A stretch of DNA of 64,000 nucleotides. It comes from an uncultured Caulobacterales bacterium. Its GTDB lineage: Bacteria > Pseudomonadota > Alphaproteobacteria > Caulobacterales > Maricaulaceae. The position numbers and the translations under genes are program-made. Of the stretch, positions 53,285 through 62,637 are shown piece after piece. Positions within the stretch are counted from its first letter, which is position 1. Every line of letters begins with the position of its first letter. The notes under the pieces are model-generated. The model ran no database searches. It worked only from the letters and a program-made list of their open reading frames with translations, and had not been told where the DNA came from. Location: NCBI GenBank assembly GCA_938009235.1, contig CALLIK010000004.1, positions 301,725 through 365,724 on the forward strand, in the 5' to 3' direction.

Positions 53285-54349
53285 TTGCGAACGATCGAGA
53301 ATGCTGAGGCTTTACCAGAAGCAGATCGAGCCGACGGTTGTCCGCATCCAAGGGAAGTCTATTCTCTTTTAGGTCACGAAAATGCTGAGGCTCGATTTCT
53401 AAAAGCTATGCGGTCTGGCCGTATGCATCATGCTTGGTTACTGTCTGGGCCTAAGGGGATTGGCAAAGCAACGCTGGCATATCGCATGGCACGGAAATTA
53501 CTCGGCGGCGAATCGCTTCTTTCATCCTCACTGGATATCCCTCAGTCCGATGTTATCGCACAGCGCGTTGAAGCCCTTACGCATGGCAATTTATTCGTCC
53601 TTCGCCGGCCTTATGACACAAAGCTCAAACGGTTCAGGCAGGACATCCCGGTGGACCGTGTCCGCGAAGTTGCAGGCTTCTTTCAAGAAACGGCGGCAGA
53701 AACAGGTACTTGGCGCGTGTGCATCATTGATAGCGCAGATGAGCTGAACCGAAATTCTGAGAACGCCATTCTAAAGCTTCTCGAAGAACCCCCGTCTAAT
53801 ACATTGTTTATATTAGTGACGTCTGCGCCGGGCCGATTACTTCCGACAATACGATCAAGGTGCATGGCGCTAGAGTTACGGGCTGTCCCTGACACTCAAA
53901 TTGAAAGCTGGCTTTCCGATCATGGGACTGGCTCTCCTGATCTATTAAACGCGGCCGTGAAGCTCTCACGCGGCGCACCCGGTAAGGCGTTGGCCTTAGT
54001 TCAAAATGCAGACGTGGTGTTGCGGTCTCTATCGGATTACCTCAATTCGCTTGGAGCACCTGCGCTGAATGTCGACATGACCATTGCGAAACGTCTGGCA
54101 GAGAAACGCCATCAATTATCCCGAGGGCTTTTCTGGGATGGTTTGGATGACACCATTCATGCGCACGCATTATTCGCGGCAACGGGGCAATATGAAGGTC
54201 CATTTACACCTGCTAAAATCAAGCGATCTGCAAAAGTCTGGCAGGAAAATCATGCCCGCCTCAGAGATGTACGCCGCGCAGAAGCTGCGATAAATCTCGA
54301 TAAAACAGCCGCTATGTTTGAACTCCTATCGTCCATAAGGGCTGCCTAA
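53285..54349 (+). CDS. holB: DNA polymerase III subunit delta prime
   Basis: Clamp-loader subunit of 354 aa. An AAA+ fold with P-loop-like GPKGIGKATLAYRMA, the sensor IDSADELNRNSENAILKLLE and the SRC-type arginine motif in TIRSRCMALELR. The TTG start directly follows the tmk stop codon. Its TAA shares one base with the tatD ATG. In many alphaproteobacteria metG separates holB from tatD; it is missing here. Confidence 0.9.
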   Translation: MRTIENAEALPEADRADGCPHPREVYSLLGHENAEARFLKAMRSGRMHHAWLLSGPKGIGKATLAYRMARKLLGGESLLSSSLDIPQSDVIAQRVEALTHGNLFVLRRPYDTKLKRFRQDIPVDRVREVAGFFQETAAETGTWRVCIIDSADELNRNSENAILKLLEEPPSNTLFILVTSAPGRLLPTIRSRCMALELRAVPDTQIESWLSDHGTGSPDLLNAAVKLSRGAPGKALALVQNADVVLRSLSDYLNSLGAPALNVDMTIAKRLAEKRHQLSRGLFWDGLDDTIHAHALFAATGQYEGPFTPAKIKRSAKVWQENHARLRDVRRAEAAINLDKTAAMFELLSSIRAA

Positions 54350-55131
54350 TGATTGTTGATAGTCATGTAAATCTACACGGCGAGAAATTTGCCGAAGATC
54401 TCAATGAGACAATTTTGCGCGCTCGAGAGGCTGGCGTTGGGCCGATGCTCAACATTTGCTGTCATTTGAAAGACGCAGAAGCCGTTTTAAAGATCGCACA
54501 CATGGACCCAAATATATGGGCGACGGTCGGGACACACCCGCATGATGCCAAAGACAATCCAGACATCACGGCAGAGCGTATCACAGCGCTGACACATGAT
54601 CCAAAGATCGTTGGCATTGGCGAAACGGGGTTGGATTATCATTATGATTTTTCGCCACGCGACGTGCAAAAGGCCAATTTTCAAGCACATATCGAAGCCG
54701 TACAAGAGACGGGTCTTCCACTCGTTGTCCATACACGCGAAGCGGATGACGACATGTTGGATATGCTTCAGACAGCATTTGCCAAGAAACCTTTCACGGC
54801 CATAATGCATTGCTACACATCAGGGCAGCGTTTGGCGGATGCAGCCGCAGAGATGGGATTCTATTTTTCCGTTTCAGGCATCATGACATTCAAAAACGCG
54901 CATGAGGTTCGAGCCTGCATCAAGACTATGCCGAAGGACCGCATTATGCTGGAAACAGATTGTCCGTATCTTGCGCCCGTTCCATATCGAGGCCGTCGCA
55001 ATGAGCCTGCCTATGTCGTAGAAGTTTGTAAGGCGCTTTCAGACTTGTTTGAATGGACGCCCGAGGAGACCGCTCAAAAAACGACAGATGCGTTTTTCAA
55101 TCTCTTCACCAAAGCGAAGAGGCCGACATAA
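54349..55131 (+). CDS. TatD family metal-dependent deoxyribonuclease
   Basis: TIM-barrel hydrolase of 260 aa. It starts MIVDSHVNLHGEKFAEDL: the usual HxH metal pair has Asn at the second position (HVN), a variant I believe occurs in alphaproteobacterial members. The other ligands are present: Glu in GIGETGLDYHYD, His in LPLVVHTREADDD, His in IMHCYTSG and Asp in METDCPYLAP-type LETDCPYLAP. One base overlaps holB and one the MBL gene, so the unit is translationally coupled. Confidence 0.93.
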   Translation: MIVDSHVNLHGEKFAEDLNETILRAREAGVGPMLNICCHLKDAEAVLKIAHMDPNIWATVGTHPHDAKDNPDITAERITALTHDPKIVGIGETGLDYHYDFSPRDVQKANFQAHIEAVQETGLPLVVHTREADDDMLDMLQTAFAKKPFTAIMHCYTSGQRLADAAAEMGFYFSVSGIMTFKNAHEVRACIKTMPKDRIMLETDCPYLAPVPYRGRRNEPAYVVEVCKALSDLFEWTPEETAQKTTDAFFNLFTKAKRPT

Positions 55132-55949
55132 TGGGTTTGCGCGCAATCATATTGGGCTGCGGGTCTTCTGGCGGCGTACCTCGTATCGGTGGAGATTGGG
55201 GCGTTTGTGATCCCTCGGAGCCAAAGAACGCGCGTACACGCAGCTCAATTCTTGTTCAAAAATGGGAAGGTGCAGATGAACCTCACCCGAAGGCGTGCAC
55301 AAACATTCTGGTCGACACCGCTCCAGATTTGAGAGTTCAGCTGCTACGTGAAAAAATCAACCGCTTGGAAGCCGTGTTTTATACCCACGACCATGCTGAC
55401 CAATCACATGGGATCGATGATCTGCGCGCGGTTGCTTATCGTATGCGCGCGCAAATCCCGACTTATATGGATGCTTACACTAAACCGCAGGTTTTTCAGA
55501 AGTTTAACTACTGTTTCGAAATGCCTGAGGGACGTGTGCATCCGCCTATTTTAAAGCTTCAAGACTTAATCTCTAACGGCACTGTCGTAGATATTGACGG
55601 ACCAGGCGGCAAAATCAGCGTCGAAACCCTCGAAGTGAGCCACGGCCCAACGCCGTCTCTTGGGTTCATTTTCGACAAGCGCCTCGCATATAGTCCCGAC
55701 GTTTGGGGTATTGAAGACCATGTGATTGAGCGGCTTTACGGTATTGAATGTTGGATCGTCGATGCCTTGCGTTACAGCCAACATCCTACGCATGCACATG
55801 GCGATAAGACATTGTCATGGCTCGCGAGAGCCTGCGTAAAGTCAGCGGTTTTGACAAACCTCCATATTGATATGGACTACGAGACATTGAAGACGGAATT
55901 GCCTCCGATAGCCAAACCTGCATTTGATGGCATGAAAATTACGCTTTAG
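55131..55949 (+). CDS. MBL-fold metallohydrolase (PhnP-like)
   Basis: Metallo-beta-lactamase-fold protein of 272 aa beginning MGLRAIILGCGSSGGVPRIG, with metal motif THDHADQSHGIDDLR and LEVSHGPTPSLGF. It resembles PhnP/lipoyl-transfer-type cyclic phosphodiesterases. ATG 55131 shares one base with the tatD stop; the longer frame upstream is rejected. In alphaproteobacteria it regularly follows tatD. Its last 11 bases overlap the convergent phosphatase gene. Confidence 0.88.
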   Translation: MGLRAIILGCGSSGGVPRIGGDWGVCDPSEPKNARTRSSILVQKWEGADEPHPKACTNILVDTAPDLRVQLLREKINRLEAVFYTHDHADQSHGIDDLRAVAYRMRAQIPTYMDAYTKPQVFQKFNYCFEMPEGRVHPPILKLQDLISNGTVVDIDGPGGKISVETLEVSHGPTPSLGFIFDKRLAYSPDVWGIEDHVIERLYGIECWIVDALRYSQHPTHAHGDKTLSWLARACVKSAVLTNLHIDMDYETLKTELPPIAKPAFDGMKITL

Positions 55950-56529
55950 GCCGTACATCCCATGACTCCAAAACTGGGCCTTTGGGCGTGATGCCTATAA
56001 TCCCGTAAGAGCCTGTCCGAAGTTTCCGAGGGGCCTCCGCGCCGCCGTCAACGACATCCAATAAAAATCTAGCCACGCCATTCGATGTCACAATCAGTGT
56101 GTTCTCATGCGGTGAACACGATGCCAAACACGCTTGCCACGCCGTTCGTAAGTCTTGCGGATCAACGTGCCAGCCCTTAGGCGGAATGGCTTGCGTGTCC
56201 CACAGGTCCAATGCGGCTTGTCCTATACGCGCCACGACATCCGTTTCTGGACGGCCTTCATCTGGACCATAATCAATCTCAGTCAGGAACGTTGCGAGCG
56301 CATAAGCCTGCTCGCCCAAAATAGCCTCAGCCGTTTGGCGGGTCCGTTTAAGGTCTGAAGAATACGCCTCAGCAAATTTAATGCCTTTGAACGCTTCCGC
56401 GAGCTGCTTGGCTTGCGCTTGGCCTGACGTAGACAACGGCAGGTCTGTGCGGCCGCCAACGCGGCGTAACACATCGCCTTTATCAAATGTATTCCCGTGG
56501 CGGACGATATAGACGCGGCCATAATTCAT
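55939..56529 (-). CDS. histidine phosphatase family protein
   Basis: Phosphoglycerate-mutase-fold protein of 196 aa. The catalytic RHG is in VYIVRHGNTFDKGD and the second active-site segment is SSDLKRTRQTAEAIL. It overlaps kdsB by four bases, so it belongs to the KDO unit. The pathway's own phosphatase KdsC (HAD family) is not in this window, so this enzyme might substitute for it or act on another phosphate ester. Substrate inferred only from position. Confidence 0.85.
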   Translation of the reverse strand: MNYGRVYIVRHGNTFDKGDVLRRVGGRTDLPLSTSGQAQAKQLAEAFKGIKFAEAYSSDLKRTRQTAEAILGEQAYALATFLTEIDYGPDEGRPETDVVARIGQAALDLWDTQAIPPKGWHVDPQDLRTAWQACLASCSPHENTLIVTSNGVARFLLDVVDGGAEAPRKLRTGSYGIIGITPKGPVLESWDVRPKA

Positions 56530-57323
56530 AACAGAAACGGGTCGCCATTTTTAGCGATCAACGCTTCCGCGCGGGCGAGGTCTTGGGGCGTATCGATACC
56601 GGGCGAGGATATTTGCGCCGCGTCCACCTGAACAATCGCGACATACATGCCAGCCTCAATCGCCCGTAGTTGCTCTAGGCCTTCCAAGCTCTCGTAATGA
56701 CTTTGCGGGAGGGCGTTGAACCGCTCTAATGCCACGCGTTTAAATCCATAAAGCCCGACATGGCGCAGAACAGGGGACAGCGTATCCGCCTCTCGCAACT
56801 CTGCCTCTTTACGCATCGCGGGTATGATATTCTTCGAAAACCAAATCGCGCGACCTTCATTTTCAATAACCGTTGTACCAGAGAAGGGCGTCGTCAATTT
56901 CGTATCTCGAAGCGTATCTAAAGCCTCCCACGTCAACCGAATGGCGGGCGTCGCAATATCCGCGCCGCCATCTTTAAGCCGCGAAATAACCGCGTCGACA
57001 TGCGCAGGATCAGTAAAGGGCGCATCCCCTTGTAGGTTCACGATGATCTCTGCATCCGCGCGAAATTGCTGCGCTGCCGAGAGGGTACGGTCACTCCCAG
57101 AGGGTAAATCTGCATCCGTCATCACAACGGGTAGGTCGTAAGCCTCGCAATGGGCCGCAATATCGGCATGGTCTGTCGCGACAACAAAATCAGTCTCAGC
57201 CACACGGTCTGCGACTCGCGCTGTGCGCCGCAACATGCTCACGCCAGAAATTTCAGCGAGAGGTTTACCGGGAAACCGCTTTGAAGCCATGCGCGCAGGT
57301 ATGACGATGAGGGGCTTAGACAT
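56526..57323 (-). CDS. kdsB: 3-deoxy-manno-octulosonate cytidylyltransferase
   Basis: Activates KDO as CMP-KDO for lipopolysaccharide. 265 aa with the nucleotide-binding IPARMASKRFPGKPLAEI at the N-terminus, NLQGDAPFTDP and the HVGLYGFKR block typical of KdsB. It overlaps kdsD by eight bases and the phosphatase by four. Indicates an LPS-containing outer membrane. Confidence 0.94.
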   Translation of the reverse strand: MSKPLIVIPARMASKRFPGKPLAEISGVSMLRRTARVADRVAETDFVVATDHADIAAHCEAYDLPVVMTDADLPSGSDRTLSAAQQFRADAEIIVNLQGDAPFTDPAHVDAVISRLKDGGADIATPAIRLTWEALDTLRDTKLTTPFSGTTVIENEGRAIWFSKNIIPAMRKEAELREADTLSPVLRHVGLYGFKRVALERFNALPQSHYESLEGLEQLRAIEAGMYVAIVQVDAAQISSPGIDTPQDLARAEALIAKNGDPFLL

Positions 57324-58278
57324 AGCCAGAAGCCACGATGGTTTTTAGGTCAATCAAGCCGAGAATATTGTGTCCATCAAGCACAAAAGCATTGCCAATT
57401 TTACGCTCCATAAAGGCTGTCACGACGTCTTTCATTCGCATATCTGGCGATAGGGTGAAGGGGTCGTGGACCATAATATCGGTGGCCGTTTTCGTCATAA
57501 CATCTGGCCCTAATGCGCGGCGTAAATCTCCGTCTGTCACGATGCCTTTTAGCTGATTATTTTCGACAACCCCGACACAGCCTTTGCCGCCGCCCGTAAT
57601 GGCTATAATGACGTCAGACATTGCCGCATTGGACCCGATCAGCGGTATGTCTGTCGGTTGAGTTTTGAGGTATTCTGCGACACGTTGCAGCCCAAATCCG
57701 AGTTTACCCGCAGGATGTCTGCGTCCGAAATCTTCTGCCGTAAAGCCGCGCGCTTCCATTACGGCCACACACAGCGCATCACCCAAGGCCAATGTCAGCG
57801 TCGTTGACGTAGTAGGCGCCAATCGTTTCAAGCAGGCTTCGGGCTCGTCAGGTAGGATGAGGGCGAAGTCTACATTTTTGGCGAGAGTTGATTTGGATGC
57901 GCTTGTGATCGCAACCGTCTGATTTTCCAGTGATTTTGCATAATCAATGACACCATTTACCTCGGCGCTTTCACCGCTGTTGGACAATCCCAAAATGACC
58001 GTTCCAGGAATAATCATGCCTAAATCACCATGCGCGGCTTCAGATGGATGGATGAAAAATGACGGCGTACCTGTGGACGCGAAACTCGCGGCAATCTTAC
58101 GGCCGATGTGACCTGATTTTCCGATGCCAACCACGATGACATGTTGCTTGGCCGCTAGAATGAGCTCTACGGCGTCGCAGAAGGTTTTTCCGAGCGACTG
58201 CTCTAGGGCTTGCAAGCTCTCAGCTTCTCTTCGAATAACGTCGCGGCCAATGCTCAGGCTGTTTGAGGTGTCTGTCAT
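57316..58278 (-). CDS. kdsD: arabinose-5-phosphate isomerase
   Basis: Makes arabinose-5-phosphate, the first KDO precursor. 320 aa: an N-terminal SIS domain (GIGKSGHIGRKIAASFASTG, then LSNSGESAEV) and two CBS domains (about 200-320). First gene of the kdsD-kdsB-phosphatase unit. A six-base-arm palindrome CATAAT-CATC-ATTATG lies at 58433-58448 upstream; its role is unknown. Confidence 0.94.
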   Translation of the reverse strand: MTDTSNSLSIGRDVIRREAESLQALEQSLGKTFCDAVELILAAKQHVIVVGIGKSGHIGRKIAASFASTGTPSFFIHPSEAAHGDLGMIIPGTVILGLSNSGESAEVNGVIDYAKSLENQTVAITSASKSTLAKNVDFALILPDEPEACLKRLAPTTSTTLTLALGDALCVAVMEARGFTAEDFGRRHPAGKLGFGLQRVAEYLKTQPTDIPLIGSNAAMSDVIIAITGGGKGCVGVVENNQLKGIVTDGDLRRALGPDVMTKTATDIMVHDPFTLSPDMRMKDVVTAFMERKIGNAFVLDGHNILGLIDLKTIVASGYV

Positions 58279-58501
58279 AAATCCTGTTTAGCGCGAACCA
58301 CAAGCAGATGTCACGACATCACAGTCATGCAGATGGATTTCATTTCGTAAAATATGATTTTACGCGCTGTATCAGTGGCTTGATTGATACTGTTGAATGC
58401 AATGGGACTGGAATGGTATAGGCGTTATTTCTCATAATCATCATTATGCGATTTATGTATCAGACTACAAATAGATAGCTAAAGTGGTGAATAAGTGAAA
58501 T

Positions 58502-58894
58502 TTAACGTCCTTGAGAAGGACCTCCACCTCCACTCAAAAAAACAATAGGAGTGTCAAACCGTTTAAAAGTAATGGCTAACAACACCAACGAAGATACCAA
58601 CCCAAATCCAAAAGAAATCTCATATATCCCCTCGAATGGAATAAAGAGCCCCGCTGTTGATAAACAAATACAAGTGAATGCCCCAAGGAATGAGATCAAG
58701 ACGACATATGGAGAGTAACGGTCCGTGTCTGTGGCAAGATAATATGCACTAATAGACCCCGCTAAAGTCATTACCCCCAAAAGAAATGCGAAATACCCTC
58801 CCCAAGCGTAAAACTGTGGAAACAACCTTCCCAGAAGCACGATGGCGGATGCTGTAGACCATATAATGAATAAGTAGCCCAAAAAACTCTTCAT
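58502..58894 (-). CDS. small hypothetical membrane protein with four helices
   Basis: 130 aa with four predicted membrane helices (about 4-24, 32-52, 64-84 and 90-112) and a short Gly/Ser-rich tail (GGGGPSQGR). The ATG has GGGGGAT seven bases upstream, a good ribosome site. AT-rich and isolated between kdsD and repeat copy B. I do not recognise a family; it could be a stand-alone inner-membrane protein or accessory DNA that came with the repeat. Confidence 0.6.
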   Translation of the reverse strand: MKSFLGYLFIIWSTASAIVLLGRLFPQFYAWGGYFAFLLGVMTLAGSISAYYLATDTDRYSPYVVLISFLGAFTCICLSTAGLFIPFEGIYEISFGFGLVSSLVLLAITFKRFDTPIVFLSGGGGPSQGR

Positions 58895-59046
58895 TATATC
58901 CCCCAGTTTTTAAGGCTCTAATACTTCAGCTTTCAACAATGCAACTAACTTGAGGTAAAGAAGTGCTGTTTTAAGGCAATCACACACACCCTACTCTCAT
59001 TCACAAAGTCATTTAGGCATAAAATAACGCTCACAGCCCATCTAAG

Positions 59047-59454
59047 TGGCTGCCGAAATGCGATTACCTCCCAACACGGGTTGGGTAGTTGAATTTTCCA
59101 AGGAAAAATCAACAAGGCAGGCGGCAACCCGCCAATAAGATGGGACTGCCCGCGTGGTTGATACTCGCGACGGAGTACCGAATAGAATAGTTTTGTTTTA
59201 CGCAGGTATCATTGAACTGGGTTGTAAATCCAATTCACCACGCGGCGACGGTTTTTGATGCAGCGGCCCATGTGTCCCTACAGTTTGGCCATTAGACCTA
59301 GTAGTCGGCTCTCACTTCAAAAGGTCCGGCACAAACCGCGTTCTCACACGCGGTCGCTCAACCCCATCGTCCTCCGAACCGGCAAGCGAGGCCCCGCCTG
59401 TCCCATGTCCGAAAGAACCCGTCCACTATGCCATAGGTTTTGAATGCGGGGATC
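59047..59454 (+). repeat. structured dispersed element, copy B (candidate ncRNA)
   Basis: Homologue of 16352-16762 on the opposite strand, within a 664-base gap (58895-59558) that holds no credible gene. Shared blocks are 59143-59209, 59237-59270 and 59287-59454. Conserved hairpins are 59156-59179 (ACTC/GAGT against ATTC/GAAT in copy A), 59214-59236, and 59335-59354 (seven-base stem around TCTCAC; copy A has another stem with the same loop). Extra 5' hairpins specific to B include GGCGG-CAAC-CCGCC and CCCAAC/GTTGGG near 59074. The coding frame open in copy A is disrupted here by a one-base deletion near 59285 and stop codons. Family not recognised. Confidence 0.65.
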
Positions 59455-59558
59455 ATTCTCATGTAATTTATTCAAAACTGTTCGTATCGTTCTGAAATAT
59501 AATGATAATTAAATATAAGGCGTCCCGCTTAAACGCGGACGCATCTCATATGGGGGCT

Positions 59559-60407
59559 TTAATCGCGTAAACGTTCCGCGTGCCACGCAAGGTGATTTGC
59601 TATGAAACTGGAGATAAAATAGTAGCTGTGATCATAGCCTGCCTGCATCCGTAGCGTCAGCGGTTGATCACTGGCGTCGCATGTGTCCTTCAGGATGTGC
59701 GTCTTTAATTGCGCGTCTAAGAACTGATCCGCGCCGCCTTGGTCGACCAAAATATGCGGGTGTCTCGCCCCTGCTCTGATGAGCGCGCAAGCGTCATATT
59801 CGGCCCATGTGGATTGATCATCGCCGAGATAACCTGCGAGGGCTTTCTGGCCCCAAGGGACCTGTGTTGGGGCTACAACCGGCGAGAATGCGGATATGGC
59901 GCGATATTGGTCAGGATTGCGTAACCCAATCGTCAACGCGCCATGCCCGCCCATAGAGTGCCCCATGATGGATTGGTGGTTCATATCCGCACGCGGGATC
60001 GACGCGGCGATAAGGACGGGAAGCTCTGTCTCGATGTAATCGCGCATATGGTAGTGTTCCGCGAATGGAGCTTGCGTCGCGTTGACATAGAAGCCTGCGC
60101 CGAGGCCGAAATCATAGCTGCCGTCTGGATCGTCCGCCACGCCCTCGCCTCGCGGTGATGTATCTGGCGCGATGAAGATGAGCCCTAGCTCTGCGCAAGC
60201 CGCTCTGAACTCGCCCTTCTCTGTGACATTGTCGTGGGTGCAGGTTAGGCCAGAGAGATACCAGACTACGGGTAGCTTCGCGCCTGCCTCATGCGGCGGG
60301 ACAAAGACCGAAAACTCCATAGGGGTTTGGGTCGAGGTTGAGCTGTGGCGATAGACAGTCTGAACGCCGCCATGCGCATGAACCGTTGAGAGCGTCTCTA
60401 GGCTCAT
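59559..60407 (-). CDS. fghA: S-formylglutathione hydrolase
   Basis: Serine esterase of 282 aa releasing formate from S-formylglutathione. The nucleophile is in [15 protein letters not shown], with [10 protein letters not shown] near the N-terminus and the final His in [10 protein letters not shown]. It overlaps frmA by four bases, so both enzymes of glutathione-dependent formaldehyde removal are made together. Confidence 0.95.
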   Translation of the reverse strand: MSLETLSTVHAHGGVQTVYRHSSTSTQTPMEFSVFVPPHEAGAKLPVVWYLSGLTCTHDNVTEKGEFRAACAELGLIFIAPDTSPRGEGVADDPDGSYDFGLGAGFYVNATQAPFAEHYHMRDYIETELPVLIAASIPRADMNHQSIMGHSMGGHGALTIGLRNPDQYRAISAFSPVVAPTQVPWGQKALAGYLGDDQSTWAEYDACALIRAGARHPHILVDQGGADQFLDAQLKTHILKDTCDASDQPLTLRMQAGYDHSYYFISSFIANHLAWHAERLRD

Positions 60408-61552
60408 GGGAAGGTCACCACAGTCCGTATGCTCTCGCCCTTGTGCATGAGATCAAAAGCTTCGTTAATGTCGTCTAGCGCCAATTTGTGCGTGATCATC
60501 GAGTCGATTTCGATCTTTTTATCCATGTACCAATCCACAAATTTTGGCACGTCTGTGCGGCCCTTTACGCCGCCAAAGGCTGTGCCTTTCCAGACGCGCC
60601 CTGTCACGAGTTGGAACGGACGGGTTGAAATTTCTGCACCTGCGGGGGCTACGCCGATAATGACAGAGACGCCCCAACCACGGTGTGAACATTCGAGTGC
60701 GTCGCGCATGACTTGGACATTGCCCGTTGCGTCGAATGAGTAATCAACGCCGCCAAAGTGATCGGCTTCGGTTTTTGTAATTTCTATGATCGCGTCGACA
60801 ACCGTTTGCCCGTCTTTGAGAGCCTTCGGGTTGATGAAATGCGTCATGCCAAATTTTTCGGCCATTTCCTTTTTGGAGTCATTCAGGTCAACGCCAATTA
60901 TGACATCTGCGCCCGCCATGCGCAGGCCTTGGATAACGTTGAGGCCAATGCCGCCGAGGCCGAAGACAGCTGCCGTAGAACCGATTTCGACGCCTGCTGT
61001 ATTGATAACCGCGCCAATGCCCGTCGTGACACCGCAGCCGATGTAGCAAATGCTCTCGAACGGCGCGTCTTTACGAACTTTGGCGAGTGCGATTTCTGGC
61101 ATGACCGTGTGGTTGGCGAAGGTTGAGCAGCCCATATAGTGAAAGATAGGTGTACCATCCAACATCGAAAATCGTGTCGTGCCGTCGGGCATCAAGCCTT
61201 TACCTTGCGTGCCGCGAATGGCGGTGCAGAGGTTCGTTTTACCTGACAGGCACGCGTAACACTCGCGGCATTCTGGCGTGTAGAGTGGTATAACGTGATC
61301 GCCCGCTTTTAGGGTCGTGACGCCCTCGCCGACTTGTAACACAATACCTGCGCCTTCATGGCCCAGGATGGACGGGAACACACCTTCGGAGTCAGCGCCA
61401 GAGCGCGTATATTCATCCGTGTGGCAGACGCCTGTCGCTTTGATCTCAATCAGAACCTCGCCCGCTTTTGGGAGTTCCAAATTGACATCCATGACCTCAA
61501 GCGGTTTGCCCGCTTCGAGGGCGACGGCGGCTCTGGTTCGCATCGTTTTCAT
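60404..61552 (-). CDS. frmA: S-(hydroxymethyl)glutathione dehydrogenase (class III alcohol dehydrogenase)
   Basis: Zinc-dependent NAD enzyme of 382 aa oxidising the formaldehyde-glutathione adduct. Catalytic zinc ligands are Cys in [11 protein letters not shown] and His in [10 protein letters not shown]. The structural zinc cysteines lie in [15 protein letters not shown]. The class III signature [14 protein letters not shown] follows. The Rossmann motif is [14 protein letters not shown]. First gene of the formaldehyde pair. frmA and adhC are equivalent names. Confidence 0.96.
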   Translation of the reverse strand: MKTMRTRAAVALEAGKPLEVMDVNLELPKAGEVLIEIKATGVCHTDEYTRSGADSEGVFPSILGHEGAGIVLQVGEGVTTLKAGDHVIPLYTPECRECYACLSGKTNLCTAIRGTQGKGLMPDGTTRFSMLDGTPIFHYMGCSTFANHTVMPEIALAKVRKDAPFESICYIGCGVTTGIGAVINTAGVEIGSTAAVFGLGGIGLNVIQGLRMAGADVIIGVDLNDSKKEMAEKFGMTHFINPKALKDGQTVVDAIIEITKTEADHFGGVDYSFDATGNVQVMRDALECSHRGWGVSVIIGVAPAGAEISTRPFQLVTGRVWKGTAFGGVKGRTDVPKFVDWYMDKKIEIDSMITHKLALDDINEAFDLMHKGESIRTVVTFP

Positions 61553-61584
61553 AATAGTCTCTATTCTAGTTTAGACAGTCAATC

Positions 61585-62556
61585 TTATGCGCCGTTTAGA
61601 GCGCGGTCCCAGATGTTTGGGTCGACATTACCGCCAGACAAAACAACAGCAACAGTTTCAACATCGTCAGGCAAGTTACCGGCCAATGTAGCCGCCATAG
61701 CCGCCGCGCCGCCTGGTTCTAATATGACGCCCAAATGTTCATGCGCTAACCGCATTGCGTTCAAGCATTCCTCATCGGTAACGGTGTAAACATCGCTCAA
61801 GGATTGGCTATTGATCGCCCATGTCAGCTCGCCCGGCATTTTGGCTTGTATGGCATCGCAAAGACTTGGCGGTGTGGATTTAAGCTTCAGGCGGGTCCCT
61901 GCCCGCAAGCTTTGTTGGTGGTCGTTATAGTTCGTTGGTTCCGCGCCATATATACGCGTGTTGGGAGACAACTCAGCAAGCGCCAGTGAAATTCCCGCGC
62001 ACATTCCGCCGCCGCCAAGGCAGGTAATCATGGCATCAAAGTTTGGCTCGGCCTCGGCTAGCTCTGCGCCAATCGTGCCTTGGCCGCCGATGATGAAGGG
62101 GTCATCGTAACTTGGGACGAGGACACGTCCGTCACGTTCCGCAATTTGAGCGGCAATCTCTTCGCGGCTTTCGGTCTGGCGATCATAACTGACGATTGTG
62201 CCGCCATCCGCTAGTACGCCATCAACTTTCACCTGCGGCGCGTCAGTTGGCATGACAATGACAGCATCAATGCCTAGCTCTTTGGCCGCGCAAGACACGC
62301 CCTGAGCGTGATTCCCAGACGAAAAGGCCACAACTCCCCTTGCTCGCTCATTGGCATCCATCACGGATAAGCGGTTAAAAGCGCCGCGATATTTGAATGC
62401 ATTTTTCTTCTGTTGGCATTCAGCTTTGAACCACAACTGCTTTCCAACCAATTTATCGAGCGCATCAGAGCGTAAGAGCGGTGTTTTGACGGCATGACCT
62501 TCTAAACGGACCACTGCGTCGGCAACGTCTTGATATGTTGGTACCTGCATCATCAT
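61585..62556 (-). CDS. threonine/serine dehydratase family PLP enzyme
   Basis: Fold-type II PLP enzyme of 323 aa. The Schiff-base lysine is in NAFKYRGAFN, the phosphate loop is GGGGMCAGIS and a serine/threonine-loop SSGNHAQGV is present. It lacks the regulatory ACT domain of biosynthetic IlvA, so it looks catabolic or like serine racemase. Three consecutive ATGs (62556, 62553, 62550) follow AAGGAG; the second or third has better spacing. It lies 32 bases upstream of frmA and is probably separately transcribed or loosely linked. Confidence 0.9.
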   Translation of the reverse strand: MMMQVPTYQDVADAVVRLEGHAVKTPLLRSDALDKLVGKQLWFKAECQQKKNAFKYRGAFNRLSVMDANERARGVVAFSSGNHAQGVSCAAKELGIDAVIVMPTDAPQVKVDGVLADGGTIVSYDRQTESREEIAAQIAERDGRVLVPSYDDPFIIGGQGTIGAELAEAEPNFDAMITCLGGGGMCAGISLALAELSPNTRIYGAEPTNYNDHQQSLRAGTRLKLKSTPPSLCDAIQAKMPGELTWAINSQSLSDVYTVTDEECLNAMRLAHEHLGVILEPGGAAAMAATLAGNLPDDVETVAVVLSGGNVDPNIWDRALNGA

Positions 62557-62637
62557 GGCTCCTTGTATTGACCCCTTCGGGGAATAGTGAAAATACTAAC
62601 TACAACAAGACTAAAAACCAACTTCGGGGAGACGCCA

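Noticed and set aside
58945-59127. 60-codon minus-strand frame before copy B
   Set aside because: It lies in the hairpin-rich 5' part of the repeat region, has no ribosome site and no recognisable motif; structure explains the sequence better.
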